From NCBI GenBank assembly GCA_963710535.1, contig CAVQAW010000010.1:744001-808000 (forward strand): a DNA stretch of 64,000 bases, in the 5' to 3' direction. A program made the position numbers and the translations under genes. Numbering within the stretch: the stretch's first letter is position 1; each line of letters begins with the position of its first letter. Below the pieces are notes generated by a model. That model searched no databases. It had not been told where the DNA came from and was given only the letters and a program-made list of their open reading frames with translations. The stretch comes from Pelagihabitans sp963710535. GTDB lineage: Bacteria > Bacteroidota > Bacteroidia > Flavobacteriales > Flavobacteriaceae. Of this stretch, positions 25,395 through 34,864 are shown piece after piece.

Positions 25395-26519
25395 TCAAAC
25401 CAAAAACGTCTGCAATAAATAAATCGTGAACATCCCCCAAAAAGTGCCGGTGGCCATGCTCAATATGGCTAGAACGATGGCATGTGGCATCCACTTTTTT
25501 TCATAGGCTGCCGTAACTGCTGGCGCGGTCGCGATACCCCCAACATTCGCCATGCTGGCAATGGGCACCCATGCCATATTTACGTTCAATACCTTGGCAA
25601 TCAAAACCATGAACACAAAATGGCCTACGATCCAAATAATCAAAAAGGCTAAAAATGCGCCGTTGAAACCTAGGGTGGCAAATTGCAGTTTCAGCCCCAA
25701 GACCGCCATGACCACAAGGATAAGAATGCCCCCCGTTTTCAATGAAAAACGAAAATTCCAATTGGGAATGAAATTGCTCAAGGCCAACCCTACTAGTGAC
25801 AGCACAACCACCTTGACGACAAAACTATCGATCGTTACATGGCATATGGCAATGGCCAATAGCAAGATCGCACTGCAGTACCAAGGGGAAAGGGGATTCT
25901 TGGCTTCGGCACGCAGGTCTTCGGGCATGGCAAGATCGGATATACGGAACAGCCCGTTCAGGTATCGGCTTTTCTTAATCGCCTGGAACATTAGGATGGT
26001 CCAGATATTCACCAATACATTATCCATCACCAAAACAGACAGGAAAATATGCTCAGGGCATTCCACGAGTTCCTTCAACACCAATTGACTGGTGCTCCCG
26101 CCGATCCAGCTGCCCACAATGGGCGGAATGCCCTTCCAATATTCCCCTTGCAACATAGTGTTCGTGACGAGATCCGAGTCCGATAGTCCCAACAACAATA
26201 CGGGGAACAGGGCAATAAAAAATGATCCCGATATAAAAAGCAGGATCGGCTTCCATCCTATGGCCTTCAATTGTCCTATGGATAGGCTGGCCATTACCGA
26301 AATGATGGCCAAGGGAATAAATAGGTCCCTGCTGAAACGGTGTATTCCCGCTTGGGAAAAGTCCGCATCAAGAACATAGGAAACCAAGGCGGGAATGAGA
26401 TAGGCGAGCAGGATGGCCGGAACCCAATCAAAAAGCGATTTAATGTGCCGATTTTCCCATCGGTCCAGGAAATAAACGGCCAAAACCGTGAACATGGAAA
26501 TAAGCCATGGCGTTATCAT
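25395..26519 (-). CDS. DUF819-family membrane protein
   Basis: The 374-aa protein has about 10-11 transmembrane segments and DUF819 sequences such as 'LSIGQLKAIGWKPILLFI', 'IVGSWIGGSTSQLVLKELV' and 'ASMANVGGIATAPAVTAAYE'. The Gly-rich helices resemble those of ion or solute carriers, but no substrate is known for the family. It is followed by rsmI on the same strand upstream (36 bp gap). Confidence 0.8.
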   Translation of the reverse strand: MITPWLISMFTVLAVYFLDRWENRHIKSLFDWVPAILLAYLIPALVSYVLDADFSQAGIHRFSRDLFIPLAIISVMASLSIGQLKAIGWKPILLFISGSFFIALFPVLLLGLSDSDLVTNTMLQGEYWKGIPPIVGSWIGGSTSQLVLKELVECPEHIFLSVLVMDNVLVNIWTILMFQAIKKSRYLNGLFRISDLAMPEDLRAEAKNPLSPWYCSAILLLAIAICHVTIDSFVVKVVVLSLVGLALSNFIPNWNFRFSLKTGGILILVVMAVLGLKLQFATLGFNGAFLAFLIIWIVGHFVFMVLIAKVLNVNMAWVPIASMANVGGIATAPAVTAAYEKKWMPHAIVLAILSMATGTFWGMFTIYLLQTFLV

Positions 26520-26555
26520 GGCTTCAATTTAAGTTTTTTCGGAAGAGCGCCTACA

Positions 26556-27227
26556 TTATTTTTTCCCTGCCACAACGATCACAATTTCACCCTTGGCAGG
26601 TTTTTTGGTATAATGCTCGAGTATCTGGGCAGCGGTTCCCCTTACGGTTTCTTCGTACATCTTGGTGAGTTCCCTACATAGGGCGACCTGTCTTTCCGCC
26701 CCGAAATATTCGACGATATGGGCCAAGGTCTTGAGCAGTTTATGGGGCGATTCATAGAGGATCAGCGTGCGGCTTTCTTCCGCCAACAGTTGCAAGCGGG
26801 TCTGCCGGCCTTTTTTGACCGGTAAAAAGCCCTCAAAAACGAATCGGTCGCTGGGCATCCCGCTGTTCACCAAAGCGGGCACGAACGCGGTTGCCCCGGG
26901 CAGGCATTCCACTTCGATGTCATTTTCGATACAGGCCCTTGTGAGCAGGAATCCGGGGTCGGAAATGCCAGGGGTGCCGGCGTCGGATATCACTGCCATT
27001 TGTTCCCCGGCCAGTAAGCGTTTGATCAGGTCATCGAGCCTTTTGTGCTCGTTGTGCATGTGATGGCTCTGCATTGGAGTGGCAATCTGAAAATGATGGA
27101 GTAACTTCCCACTGGTACGGGTATCTTCCGCCAAAATAAAATCGACTTCTTTCAAGATGCGCAAGGCACGAAGGGTGATGTCTTCCAGGTTGCCGATCGG
27201 CGTGGGTACCAGATATAATTTTCCCAT
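26556..27227 (-). CDS. rsmI: 16S rRNA (cytidine(1402)-2'-O)-methyltransferase
   Basis: The 223-aa protein is a tetrapyrrole-methylase-fold enzyme with the RsmI marks 'LYLVPTPIGNLEDITLRAL', 'AEDTRTSGKLL', 'SDAGTPGISDPGF' and 'SGMPSDRFVFEGFLP'. It methylates the 2'-OH of C1402 in 16S rRNA using SAM. It is shorter than the E. coli enzyme because the C-terminal extension is missing, which is usual in Bacteroidota. Confidence 0.92.
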   Translation of the reverse strand: MGKLYLVPTPIGNLEDITLRALRILKEVDFILAEDTRTSGKLLHHFQIATPMQSHHMHNEHKRLDDLIKRLLAGEQMAVISDAGTPGISDPGFLLTRACIENDIEVECLPGATAFVPALVNSGMPSDRFVFEGFLPVKKGRQTRLQLLAEESRTLILYESPHKLLKTLAHIVEYFGAERQVALCRELTKMYEETVRGTAAQILEHYTKKPAKGEIVIVVAGKK

Positions 27228-27291
27228 TTTTTGCTCAGACTTTATAATTTGGTTGTTGCAGAGATCACCTTATTGTGTTGAAACCATTGAA

Positions 27292-27317
27292 TAAAAAACC
27301 CTACGCAGCGTAGGGTT
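27292..27317 (-). terminator. Rho-independent terminator
   Basis: Perfect 9-bp stem AACCCTACG/CGTAGGGTT (27297-27305 with 27309-27317, loop CAG). On the minus strand it is followed by a T run. It ends the 27343-28032 transcript and separates it from rsmI. Confidence 0.85.
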
Positions 27318-27342
27318 CAAATATTGTGTGACAGAACGTGAA

Positions 27343-28032
27343 TCAGGAGAACTTTCGTTCGATCAGTTCCATGAACCTGACTTCGTATTCCTCTTTACCC
27401 TCCCAATGGCCATAATCCGGTTTAACCATATTGTTCACAAAAGAAATCGATCGTTCAAGGGTTTCGATGGTCCCCAACTGTGACATCACACGGTTATAGT
27501 CTTCAGAACTGCCGTTGAAGAGGTGTTTAATAAAAGCCAGCTTGTTGTTCAGGTCAACCTTAATTTCCTTTTTGCCCAATTTGTCGTTCAGCGATTTTTG
27601 CTTGGCCTCCTTTGTCGCTAAAGGCTCGTTCTTTGGCATAAAAAGCTCCTTATCGTTTTTCATGTAATTGGGCTTTGCCAAAAATTCGGCAAATACATCT
27701 TCTTCCGTGGCGTTGTCGGACATTTCAGAGACCATATGCTTGATGGTGTCCATCCCAGGGGTAATGATATCTTCCTGATGCGGATTGGTTTCGGGCACCG
27801 AAGCATTGGCACTGAGCACCATACTTGCCATTTTCTCGAATTTTGCCGCAACTACATTTTTCGAAACATCGATTTCGACATCCTGCAGTTTCTCCTCAAT
27901 AAATTTCAATACGGCCAATTTTTCGTACAAAGTCCTGGAGGCCTCGTACAGTTCTGAAATATCGTTCATATCACTTGCCGTAAGGATGTCGGTGGACAAT
28001 TTTCGCAGCTCTTCCTTCAATTTTCTCTTCAT
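27343..28032 (-). CDS. Conserved helical protein of unknown function
   Basis: The 229-aa soluble protein is mostly alpha-helical, with a coiled-coil-like N-terminus ('MKRKLKEELRKLSTDIL', 'TLYEKLAVLKFIEEKLQDV'). A linker of low complexity near 85-140 is followed by a C-terminal helical domain ('LAFIKHLFNGSSEDYNRVMS'). I recognise it only as the kind of conserved hypothetical protein found near tdk/rsmI in Flavobacteriaceae. It has its own terminator and is divergent from tdk. Confidence 0.8.
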   Translation of the reverse strand: MKRKLKEELRKLSTDILTASDMNDISELYEASRTLYEKLAVLKFIEEKLQDVEIDVSKNVVAAKFEKMASMVLSANASVPETNPHQEDIITPGMDTIKHMVSEMSDNATEEDVFAEFLAKPNYMKNDKELFMPKNEPLATKEAKQKSLNDKLGKKEIKVDLNNKLAFIKHLFNGSSEDYNRVMSQLGTIETLERSISFVNNMVKPDYGHWEGKEEYEVRFMELIERKFS

Positions 28033-28134
28033 CGCGCTAATTTTTTCTTTCGTATCAAGGATGTTCTTTTTTTTTAATTTTATCTTTCTTTAACAAGAAC
28101 GAAAAAACACCCTATTTTCGTCTAAAATTACAAA

Positions 28135-28779
28135 ATGTTTCTGGAAAACACGGTAAACCCCAAAGAACAATTCGGCTGGATCGAAGTTATCTGCGGCTCG
28201 ATGTTCTCCGGGAAGACCGAGGAACTGATCCGAAGGTTGAAAAGGGCCAAGTTTGCCAAGCAGAAGGTTGAAATTTTCAAGCCGATGGTCGATACCCGTT
28301 ATCACGATGATAAGGTGATATCACACGATGCCAACGAAATCAGGTCTACCCCGGTTCCCGCCGCGGCCAACATCAGACTTTTGGCCGATGGTTGCGATGT
28401 GGTGGGAATAGACGAGGCACAGTTTTTCGATGATGAGATCGTGACGGTTTGCAACGATCTTGCCAACAAGGGCGTCAGGGTGGTGGTCGCCGGTTTGGAT
28501 ATGGATTTCAAAGGAAATCCATTCGGCCCGATGCCCGCATTGATGGCCACTGCGGAATATGTTACCAAAGTGCATGCCATTTGCACCCGTACGGGCAATC
28601 TGGCCAATTATAGTTTTCGAAAATCGAAAAACGATAAATTGGTGCTCCTGGGAGAAACCGATGCCTATGAACCTTTGAGCCGTGCCGCTTTCTTCAAGGC
28701 CATGCTTCGGGAAAAAGTGAGCAAAATGGAGGTAGAGGCCGAAGAAATTACCCCGAACGAAAAGAAAAAGAATGCCTAA
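28135..28779 (+). CDS. tdk: Thymidine kinase
   Basis: The 214-aa type-II thymidine kinase has the P-loop 'GSMFSGKT' (21-28), the catalytic/Mg segment 'VVGIDEAQFFD', the lasso region near 'AICTRTGNLANYSFR', and a Lys-rich tail. It phosphorylates thymidine for salvage. One of the usual zinc Cys pairs in the lasso is not complete (only one Cys is obvious), so structural zinc may be absent. It overlaps alr by 8 bp. Confidence 0.9.
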   Translation: MFLENTVNPKEQFGWIEVICGSMFSGKTEELIRRLKRAKFAKQKVEIFKPMVDTRYHDDKVISHDANEIRSTPVPAAANIRLLADGCDVVGIDEAQFFDDEIVTVCNDLANKGVRVVVAGLDMDFKGNPFGPMPALMATAEYVTKVHAICTRTGNLANYSFRKSKNDKLVLLGETDAYEPLSRAAFFKAMLREKVSKMEVEAEEITPNEKKKNA

Positions 28780-29881
28780 GGCCACCGAAACGGTTCTGGA
28801 AATCGATCTAGATGCCCTGGAACACAATTATAACTATCTGCGTTCCAAGCTCACTCCCGGCACCAAATTTTTGGGCGTGGTAAAAGCATTTGCGTATGGC
28901 AGCGATGCCGAACGGGTCGCCTTGAAACTTGAAGCCCTGGGGGTCGATTATTTTGCGGTGGCCTATGTCAAGGAAGGTACCGCATTGCGCATGGCGGGCA
29001 TCACCAAACCTATTCTGGTACTGCATCCCCAACCCGGCAATTTTGAGGAACTGATTCGCCATTGTTTGGAACCAAGTCTGTATTCTCCCAGGATCTTGAA
29101 AGCGTTTCTGGCCGTAGCGGCCGAACAGAGGCAGCAATCCTATCCGGTACACTTAAAGTTCAATACGGGCCTCAATCGCCTTGGGTTTTGGGAAAAAGAT
29201 GTCGATTTTATCTTGCAACAATTGAAAGGACGATCGGAAATAAGGGTAACCTCCGTTTTTTCACATTTGGCCGCGTCTGAAGATCCGGCAGAAAGGGAGT
29301 TTACACTGCGCCAAATCGCGGCTTTTAAAATGATTGCCGATACATTGGACGTTGACCTGGCCAACAAGCCTTTTCGACATATCCTAAACACATCGGGTAT
29401 CCTGAACTATGTTGAAGCACAGTATGATATGGTGCGCAGCGGAATCGGGATGTACGGTTTTGGGAACGATGCCAAAATAGACCCGCAATTAAAGCCTATG
29501 GCCACGCTAAAAACCGTTATTTCCCAAATACACCATATCAAACCAGGGGAGAGTGTGGGGTATAACCGAGGCTTTACCTCCAAAGTAGAGCGTACCACGG
29601 CAACCCTTCCGCTGGGTCATGCCGATGGCATTGGTCGCCAATATGGCAATGGCAAAACCTATGTGACGGTCAACGGAAACAAGGCATTTATCATCGGTAA
29701 TGTATGCATGGATATGATCATGATCGATGTTACCGACATCGATTGCGATGAAGGTGATGAGGTCATCGTGTTCGGATCCCATCCAAACGCCGTGACTTTT
29801 GCTTCCTCGGCACAAACGATATCCTATGAACTGTTGACGGGGATATCGCAACGGGTACAAAGGATTTTTATCGGCCGTTAA
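28772..29881 (+). CDS. alr: Alanine racemase
   Basis: The 369-aa fold-III PLP enzyme has the lysine motif 'VVKAFAYGSD' (Lys38), 'FNTGLNRLGF', and the C-terminal Tyr/dimer motif 'NVCMDMIMIDVTD'. It makes D-alanine for peptidoglycan. It is coupled to tdk by overlap. Length is that of a stand-alone Alr, not the MurF-Alr fusion seen in some Bacteroidota. Confidence 0.92.
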   Translation: MPKATETVLEIDLDALEHNYNYLRSKLTPGTKFLGVVKAFAYGSDAERVALKLEALGVDYFAVAYVKEGTALRMAGITKPILVLHPQPGNFEELIRHCLEPSLYSPRILKAFLAVAAEQRQQSYPVHLKFNTGLNRLGFWEKDVDFILQQLKGRSEIRVTSVFSHLAASEDPAEREFTLRQIAAFKMIADTLDVDLANKPFRHILNTSGILNYVEAQYDMVRSGIGMYGFGNDAKIDPQLKPMATLKTVISQIHHIKPGESVGYNRGFTSKVERTTATLPLGHADGIGRQYGNGKTYVTVNGNKAFIIGNVCMDMIMIDVTDIDCDEGDEVIVFGSHPNAVTFASSAQTISYELLTGISQRVQRIFIGR

Positions 29882-29944
29882 CATTTCATTAAGAAAATTA
29901 TTTTCTTAAATTGCACCACATTAACCAATTAAATCAGCTATATC

Positions 29945-30346
29945 ATGTTCAAAGAATTTAAGAATTTTATCATGACCGGCAATGTCATCGAATTTGCCGT
30001 TGCAGTGATCATGGCAGGCGCAGTGGGCCTTGTCGTGAACGGATTCGTATCCGATATCATCATGCCCATCGTGGGCCACTTTTCGGGAGGAGTTGACTTC
30101 TCCAGTTTAAAAATTGTGCTCAGCGAGGCAAGTGGCGTTGCCGGCGAAGCAGGTTATGTGGCCGAAAATGCCGTGCGTTGGGGCGCATGGGTCAATACCA
30201 TCGTGAACCTGATCATCGTCGGATTGGTGATGTTCATCATCATCAAGGCCTACAACAAGACCAAGACACCGCCAGCGCCCCCAGCGCCAAGTGGCCCGTC
30301 ACAAGAAGAACTTTTGACACAGATCAGGGATCTCCTAAAAAAATAA
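29945..30346 (+). CDS. mscL: Large-conductance mechanosensitive channel
   Basis: The 133-aa protein has the MscL plan. The N-terminal amphipathic helix (MFKEFKNFIMTGNVIEFAV) is followed by TM1 with the Gly/Ala-rich pore and 'DIIMPIVG'. Then come a periplasmic loop, TM2 ('WVNTIVNLIIVGLVMFIIIK'), and the cytoplasmic bundle after a Pro-rich linker ('TPPAPPAPSGPSQEELL'). It opens under membrane tension to release solutes. A terminator follows. Confidence 0.92.
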   Translation: MFKEFKNFIMTGNVIEFAVAVIMAGAVGLVVNGFVSDIIMPIVGHFSGGVDFSSLKIVLSEASGVAGEAGYVAENAVRWGAWVNTIVNLIIVGLVMFIIIKAYNKTKTPPAPPAPSGPSQEELLTQIRDLLKK

Positions 30347-30399
30347 TCCCCTTTCATCTCCCTTACCAATGGGTGATACCGCTACACTGTATATTCCTA

Positions 30400-30429
30400 A
30401 ACCCCTGTCTAATGGCAGGGGTTCTTTTT
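30400..30429 (+). terminator. Rho-independent terminator after mscL
   Basis: Stem AACCCCTG/CAGGGGTT (30400-30407 with 30416-30423) followed by CTTTTT. Confidence 0.85.
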
Positions 30430-30522
30430 GGGCTATCATTTCATAACTGTTTTAAATATAACATTTTGTTGTATTTTTTATAATTCGATGTTGCTTTGCT
30501 TGTGCAATCGCAAAGCATGTAC

Positions 30523-30530
30523 TATTTTTG
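30523..30530 (+). promoter_or_regulatory. Bacteroidota -7 box (TATTTTTG) before asd
   Basis: TATTTTTG matches TAnnTTTG and ends 17 bp before the asd ATG. A TTTG at 30495-30498 or TTG at 30500-30502 could be the -33 element. Confidence 0.55.
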
Positions 30531-30547
30531 CGTCCTAAATCAAAAAA

Positions 30548-31537
30548 ATGAAAGTAGCGGTAGTGGGTGCAACGGGAATGGTGGGCGAGGTAATGTTAAG
30601 GGTATTGGCGGAGCGCGATTTTCCGTTGACCGAATTGCTCCTGGTCGCTTCTGAGCGATCGGTGGGGAAGACCTTGCCCTATCGGGGCAAAGACCATAAG
30701 ATCATTTCCATGGCCGAGGCCGTTGCCGCAAAGCCACAGATCGCCATTTTTTCGGCGGGAGGGGACACCTCATTGGAATGGGCGCCCAAATTTGCAGCGG
30801 CGGGGACCACCGTGGTCGACAATTCATCGGCCTGGCGAATGGATCCCGATAAAAAACTGATCGTTCCGGAAATCAATGCCCATGAACTGACGGCCAAGGA
30901 CAAGATCATCGCCAATCCCAATTGCTCTACCATCCAACTGGTCATGGTCTTGGCGCCACTGCACAAAAAATACCATATGAAAAGGGTGGTGGTATCGACC
31001 TATCAATCGGTATCGGGCACCGGGGTAAAAGCGGTAAGGCAATTGGAAAATGAAATCAATGGTGTGCAGGGGGAGATGGCCTATCCCTATCCGATCGGCA
31101 GAAATGCCCTGCCGCACTGCGATTCGTTTTTGGAGAACGGCTACACCAAAGAAGAGATGAAATTGGCACGTGAGCCGCAAAAAATTCTCAACGACCGCAC
31201 CTTTTCGGTGTCGGCAACCGCGGTGAGAATACCCACCTCAGGGGGTCATTCCGAATCGGTCAACGTTGAGTTCAACAACGACTTCGCTCTTGACGAAGTG
31301 CGAACACTCTTGCAGCATACCCCGGGCGTGGTGGTGCAGGACAATCCCGACACCAACACCTATCCCATGCCCATCTATGCCCATGATAAGGATGAGGTGT
31401 TCGTGGGACGCATCCGAAGGGATGAAAGCCAACGCAATACCCTGAATATGTGGATCGTGGCCGATAACCTAAGGAAAGGAGCCGCAACCAACGCCATTCA
31501 GATCGCGGAATACCTAGTTGAAAACCGGTTGGTGTAA
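30548..31537 (+). CDS. asd: Aspartate-semialdehyde dehydrogenase
   Basis: The 329-aa enzyme starts with the NADP fold 'MKVAVVGATGMVGEVMLRVL', has the active-site Cys126 in 'NPNCSTIQ', and the substrate-binding 'RIPTSGGHSESVNVEF' segment with its His. It reduces aspartyl phosphate to the semialdehyde for lysine/DAP, threonine and methionine synthesis. It is a single-gene unit with promoter and terminator. Confidence 0.93.
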   Translation: MKVAVVGATGMVGEVMLRVLAERDFPLTELLLVASERSVGKTLPYRGKDHKIISMAEAVAAKPQIAIFSAGGDTSLEWAPKFAAAGTTVVDNSSAWRMDPDKKLIVPEINAHELTAKDKIIANPNCSTIQLVMVLAPLHKKYHMKRVVVSTYQSVSGTGVKAVRQLENEINGVQGEMAYPYPIGRNALPHCDSFLENGYTKEEMKLAREPQKILNDRTFSVSATAVRIPTSGGHSESVNVEFNNDFALDEVRTLLQHTPGVVVQDNPDTNTYPMPIYAHDKDEVFVGRIRRDESQRNTLNMWIVADNLRKGAATNAIQIAEYLVENRLV

Positions 31538-31560
31538 TCCTACCCTTTAAAATACTGTTA

Positions 31561-31596
31561 AACCTTTGGATTGCGATGCTTCCAAAGGTTTTTTTT
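31561..31596 (+). terminator. Rho-independent terminator after asd
   Basis: Stem AACCTTTGGA/TCCAAAGGTT (31561-31570 with 31581-31590), then a run of T. Its presence is also why the next gene is not started upstream of it. Confidence 0.9.
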
Positions 31597-31628
31597 GTGC
31601 TATTTTAGCACTTCAATCCCCCTTACCG

Positions 31629-33785
31629 ATGAAACACTACTGGTACATGTTTGCCTTCTCCACCTTGATGTTGGCGTGCCAAAACGTTCCCAAAAAAACT
31701 ACCATTTCCGTGAACTACCCAACTACTACAAAAGTTGATACGATAGATACTTATTTCGATGTGCAGGTGAACGACCCCTATCGTTGGCTGGAAGACGATC
31801 GTAGCCCAGAGACCGAAGCCTGGGTCCAGGACCAAAACAAAGTGACTTTTGGCTATTTGGAACAGATCGCTTTTCGGCAACAGCTGAAAGAACGCCTTGA
31901 AAAACTATGGAACTATGAAAAATTGAGCGCCCCGTTCAAGGAAGGCGATTTCACCTATTTCTATAAAAACGATGGGCTTCAAAACCAAAGTGTGCTCTAC
32001 CGTCAAAAAGAAGGCGGGGAAGCCTCCGTTTTTTTAGATCCCAATACGTTTTCGGAAGATGGCACCACTTCCCTGGCCGGACTTAGTTTTACGAAAGACG
32101 GGGCCCTGGCGGCCTATCAAATTTCAGTAGGGGGCAGCGATTGGCGAAACGGCATTGTATTGGATACCCAGACCATGGAAATCGTGGAGGATACTTTGGT
32201 AGACCTCAAATTCAGTGGCATTTCGTGGTTGGGCAACGAAGGTTATTACTATTCGAGCTATGATAAACCCAAAGGCAGCGAACTCTCCGCCAAAACCGAT
32301 CAGCACAAGGTCTATTACCATCAATTGGGCACTCCCCAAAAATCCGATATTTTGGTATACGGGGGAACTCCTGCCCAAAAACATCGTTATACTGGAGCTA
32401 CGGTTACCGAAGACGAACGTTATCTTATCATTTCAGCCTCGAATTCAACTTCGGGCAACAAACTGTTCTTAAAAGACCTTAGCAAGCCGAACAGTGAATT
32501 GGTGATTATATCCGATAATGAAGAATCGGATAGTTATGTCATTGACAATATGGGTTCCAAATTGTTCATCGTTACCAACAGGAATGCCCCCAATAAAAAA
32601 ATGATTTCGGTCGATGCATCGGATCCCACACCGGAACATTGGGTAGACCTTATTCCAGAAACCGAACATGTGCTCTCCCCGAATAAGGGCGGCGGCTACT
32701 TTTTTGCGGAATATATGATCGATGCCATTTCCAAAGTCTTGCAGTACGACTATGATGGAAAATTGATTCGCGAGGTGAAACTTCCCGGAGTGGGGAGCGT
32801 TTCAGGGTTTGGCGGAAAGAAGGAAGAGAAGGAGATCTATTTTTCCTTCACCAATTATATCATTCCGGGTTCCTCGTATCAATACCAAGTGGAAGCCGGG
32901 GATTATAAGCTCTATTGGAAACCTGAAATCGATTTTAATCCGGAAGACTACGAATCTAAACAAATTTTTTACCACTCCAAGGACGGCACCAAAGTGCCTA
33001 TGCTCATCACTTATAAAAAAGGCCTGACCTTGAATGGTAAAAATCCAACGCTTCTTTATGGCTATGGTGGTTTCAATGTAAGCCTTACCCCTTCATTCAG
33101 TATCGTGAACACCATATGGTTGGAGCAAGGTGGCGTTTATGCGGTACCCAATTTAAGGGGTGGCGGTGAATATGGGAAGGCATGGCACGATGCAGGTATC
33201 AAGACCAACAAACAAAACGTTTTCGATGATTTCATCGCCGCTGCCGAATACCTGATCGACAATAAGTATACCTCCCCGGATTTTCTGGCCATTCGTGGTG
33301 GCAGCAACGGAGGGCTTTTGGTGGGTGCCACGATGACACAACGGCCCGATCTAATGAAAGTGGCCCTGCCCGCCGTCGGCGTCATGGACATGTTGCGGTA
33401 CCATACTTTTACGGCCGGGGCCGGTTGGGCCTATGACTACGGTACCGCACAAGACAACAAGGAAATGTTTGAGTATCTAAAGGGATATTCCCCCGTGCAT
33501 AATGTGAAACCTGGGGTGTCCTATCCCGCGACCTTGGTCACCACCGGAGATCACGACGATCGTGTAGTACCCGCACATAGCTTTAAATTCGCGGCCGAAC
33601 TGCAGGATAAACAAACGGGTGGCAACCCTACCTTGATCCGTATCGAGACCAACGCGGGGCACGGTGCGGGAACGCCTGTGAGCAAAACCATCGAACAATA
33701 TGCGGATATTTTTGCCTTTACCTTCTACAACATGGGCTATGAAACCCTTCCCAATCAAAAGGTTTTGAAGGAATTTAAAGACTAG
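31629..33785 (+). CDS. Prolyl oligopeptidase (S9A) lipoprotein
   Basis: The 718-aa protein starts at ATG 31629 with a lipoprotein signal ('FSTLMLAC'). The N-terminal 'YFDVQVNDPYRWLEDDRSPE' and a seven-bladed propeller precede the alpha/beta-hydrolase domain. The triad is intact: Ser559 in 'RGGSNGGLL', Asp in 'GDHDDRVVP', His in 'NAGHGAG'. It cleaves short proline-containing peptides, here probably on the periplasmic or outer face. A frameshifted relative is at 11017-13174. Confidence 0.92.
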   Translation: MKHYWYMFAFSTLMLACQNVPKKTTISVNYPTTTKVDTIDTYFDVQVNDPYRWLEDDRSPETEAWVQDQNKVTFGYLEQIAFRQQLKERLEKLWNYEKLSAPFKEGDFTYFYKNDGLQNQSVLYRQKEGGEASVFLDPNTFSEDGTTSLAGLSFTKDGALAAYQISVGGSDWRNGIVLDTQTMEIVEDTLVDLKFSGISWLGNEGYYYSSYDKPKGSELSAKTDQHKVYYHQLGTPQKSDILVYGGTPAQKHRYTGATVTEDERYLIISASNSTSGNKLFLKDLSKPNSELVIISDNEESDSYVIDNMGSKLFIVTNRNAPNKKMISVDASDPTPEHWVDLIPETEHVLSPNKGGGYFFAEYMIDAISKVLQYDYDGKLIREVKLPGVGSVSGFGGKKEEKEIYFSFTNYIIPGSSYQYQVEAGDYKLYWKPEIDFNPEDYESKQIFYHSKDGTKVPMLITYKKGLTLNGKNPTLLYGYGGFNVSLTPSFSIVNTIWLEQGGVYAVPNLRGGGEYGKAWHDAGIKTNKQNVFDDFIAAAEYLIDNKYTSPDFLAIRGGSNGGLLVGATMTQRPDLMKVALPAVGVMDMLRYHTFTAGAGWAYDYGTAQDNKEMFEYLKGYSPVHNVKPGVSYPATLVTTGDHDDRVVPAHSFKFAAELQDKQTGGNPTLIRIETNAGHGAGTPVSKTIEQYADIFAFTFYNMGYETLPNQKVLKEFKD

Positions 33786-33883
33786 CCCGTATTATTGGGC
33801 CATCTCAAAAAAGCATGGGATTTTTCTTTATTTAATGGAGTAGTCTTAATTTCGCCCTTAATTATTATTTGGTTCTTAAAACC

Positions 33884-34861
33884 ATGCTGCACCTTCAAAA
33901 TGTTAGTTTTGCCTATGGGTCCGTTCCGGTTCTGGAAAATATAACCCTAAAACTGGCCAAGGGAGAACATCTCTCCATTATCGGTGAAAGTGGTTGCGGT
34001 AAAAGCACCCTTCTTAAAATAATCTATGGCCTTTTACAGGTGAAAAAAGGGAAAGTAGTATGGGATGGCAAGGAAGTGCTCGGGCCAGACTTCAACCTGG
34101 TGCCCGGGGAACCTTATATGAAATACCTTTCCCAGGATTACGATCTTATGCCGTTTACCACCGCCGCGGAAAATGTGGGGCAATTCTTATCGGTATTCGA
34201 GCCCGAAGAAATGAAGCGGCGAACCGGGGAACTGCTCGAAATACTGGAAATGACCGAATTCGCCAAAACCAAAGTGAAATATTTAAGTGGCGGGCAACAG
34301 CAACGTATTGCCCTGGCAAGGGTGCTCGCTCAAGAACCCCAGGTATTGTTGTTGGACGAACCTTTTGGACATATCGATAATTTCCGAAAGAACAGCCTCC
34401 GCCGCAACCTTTTTTCGTATTTAAAAGAGCAGCAGACCACCGTTATCACCGCAACGCACGACCAAAACGATGTGCTGGGCTTCGCAGATCGCGTCGTCGT
34501 CATCAAAGATACCGGCATCATGGCCGACGATACCCCTAAAAACTTGTACGAAAGGCCCAAAAGTATGTATGTCGCCTCACTGTTCGGGGAAGCCAACCAA
34601 ATTCCATTGCATATCATCAAGTCGTATGCCGATACCAAGAGACATATCATCGTGTACCCCCACGAATTTAAGGTTTCTGAGAAATCAGGGCTGGAAGTGA
34701 CGGTCGACAGATCGTTCTATATTGGGGGCAACTATATGATGGTGGGCAACTATGAAGGTAAAAAGCTTTATTTCAACCACCCATTGCCTTTGGAAAAAGG
34801 CAAAAAAGTCTTCCTCAATATTTCCATTGAGACCATCAACCAACGATTGGCAGAGCGCTAA
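33884..34861 (+). CDS. ABC transporter ATP-binding protein, orphan
   Basis: The 325-aa ATPase has Walker A 'GESGCGKSTLL', signature 'LSGGQQQRIALARVL', Walker B 'VLLLDEPFGHID' and H-loop 'ATHDQNDV', then a ~100-residue C-terminal regulatory/TOBE-like part. It resembles FbpC/PotA-type importer ATPases. No permease or binding protein is adjacent. The start is ATG 33884; an upstream TTG five codons earlier is less likely. arfB follows after 3 bp. Confidence 0.85.
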   Translation: MLHLQNVSFAYGSVPVLENITLKLAKGEHLSIIGESGCGKSTLLKIIYGLLQVKKGKVVWDGKEVLGPDFNLVPGEPYMKYLSQDYDLMPFTTAAENVGQFLSVFEPEEMKRRTGELLEILEMTEFAKTKVKYLSGGQQQRIALARVLAQEPQVLLLDEPFGHIDNFRKNSLRRNLFSYLKEQQTTVITATHDQNDVLGFADRVVVIKDTGIMADDTPKNLYERPKSMYVASLFGEANQIPLHIIKSYADTKRHIIVYPHEFKVSEKSGLEVTVDRSFYIGGNYMMVGNYEGKKLYFNHPLPLEKGKKVFLNISIETINQRLAER

Positions 34862-34864
34862 AAC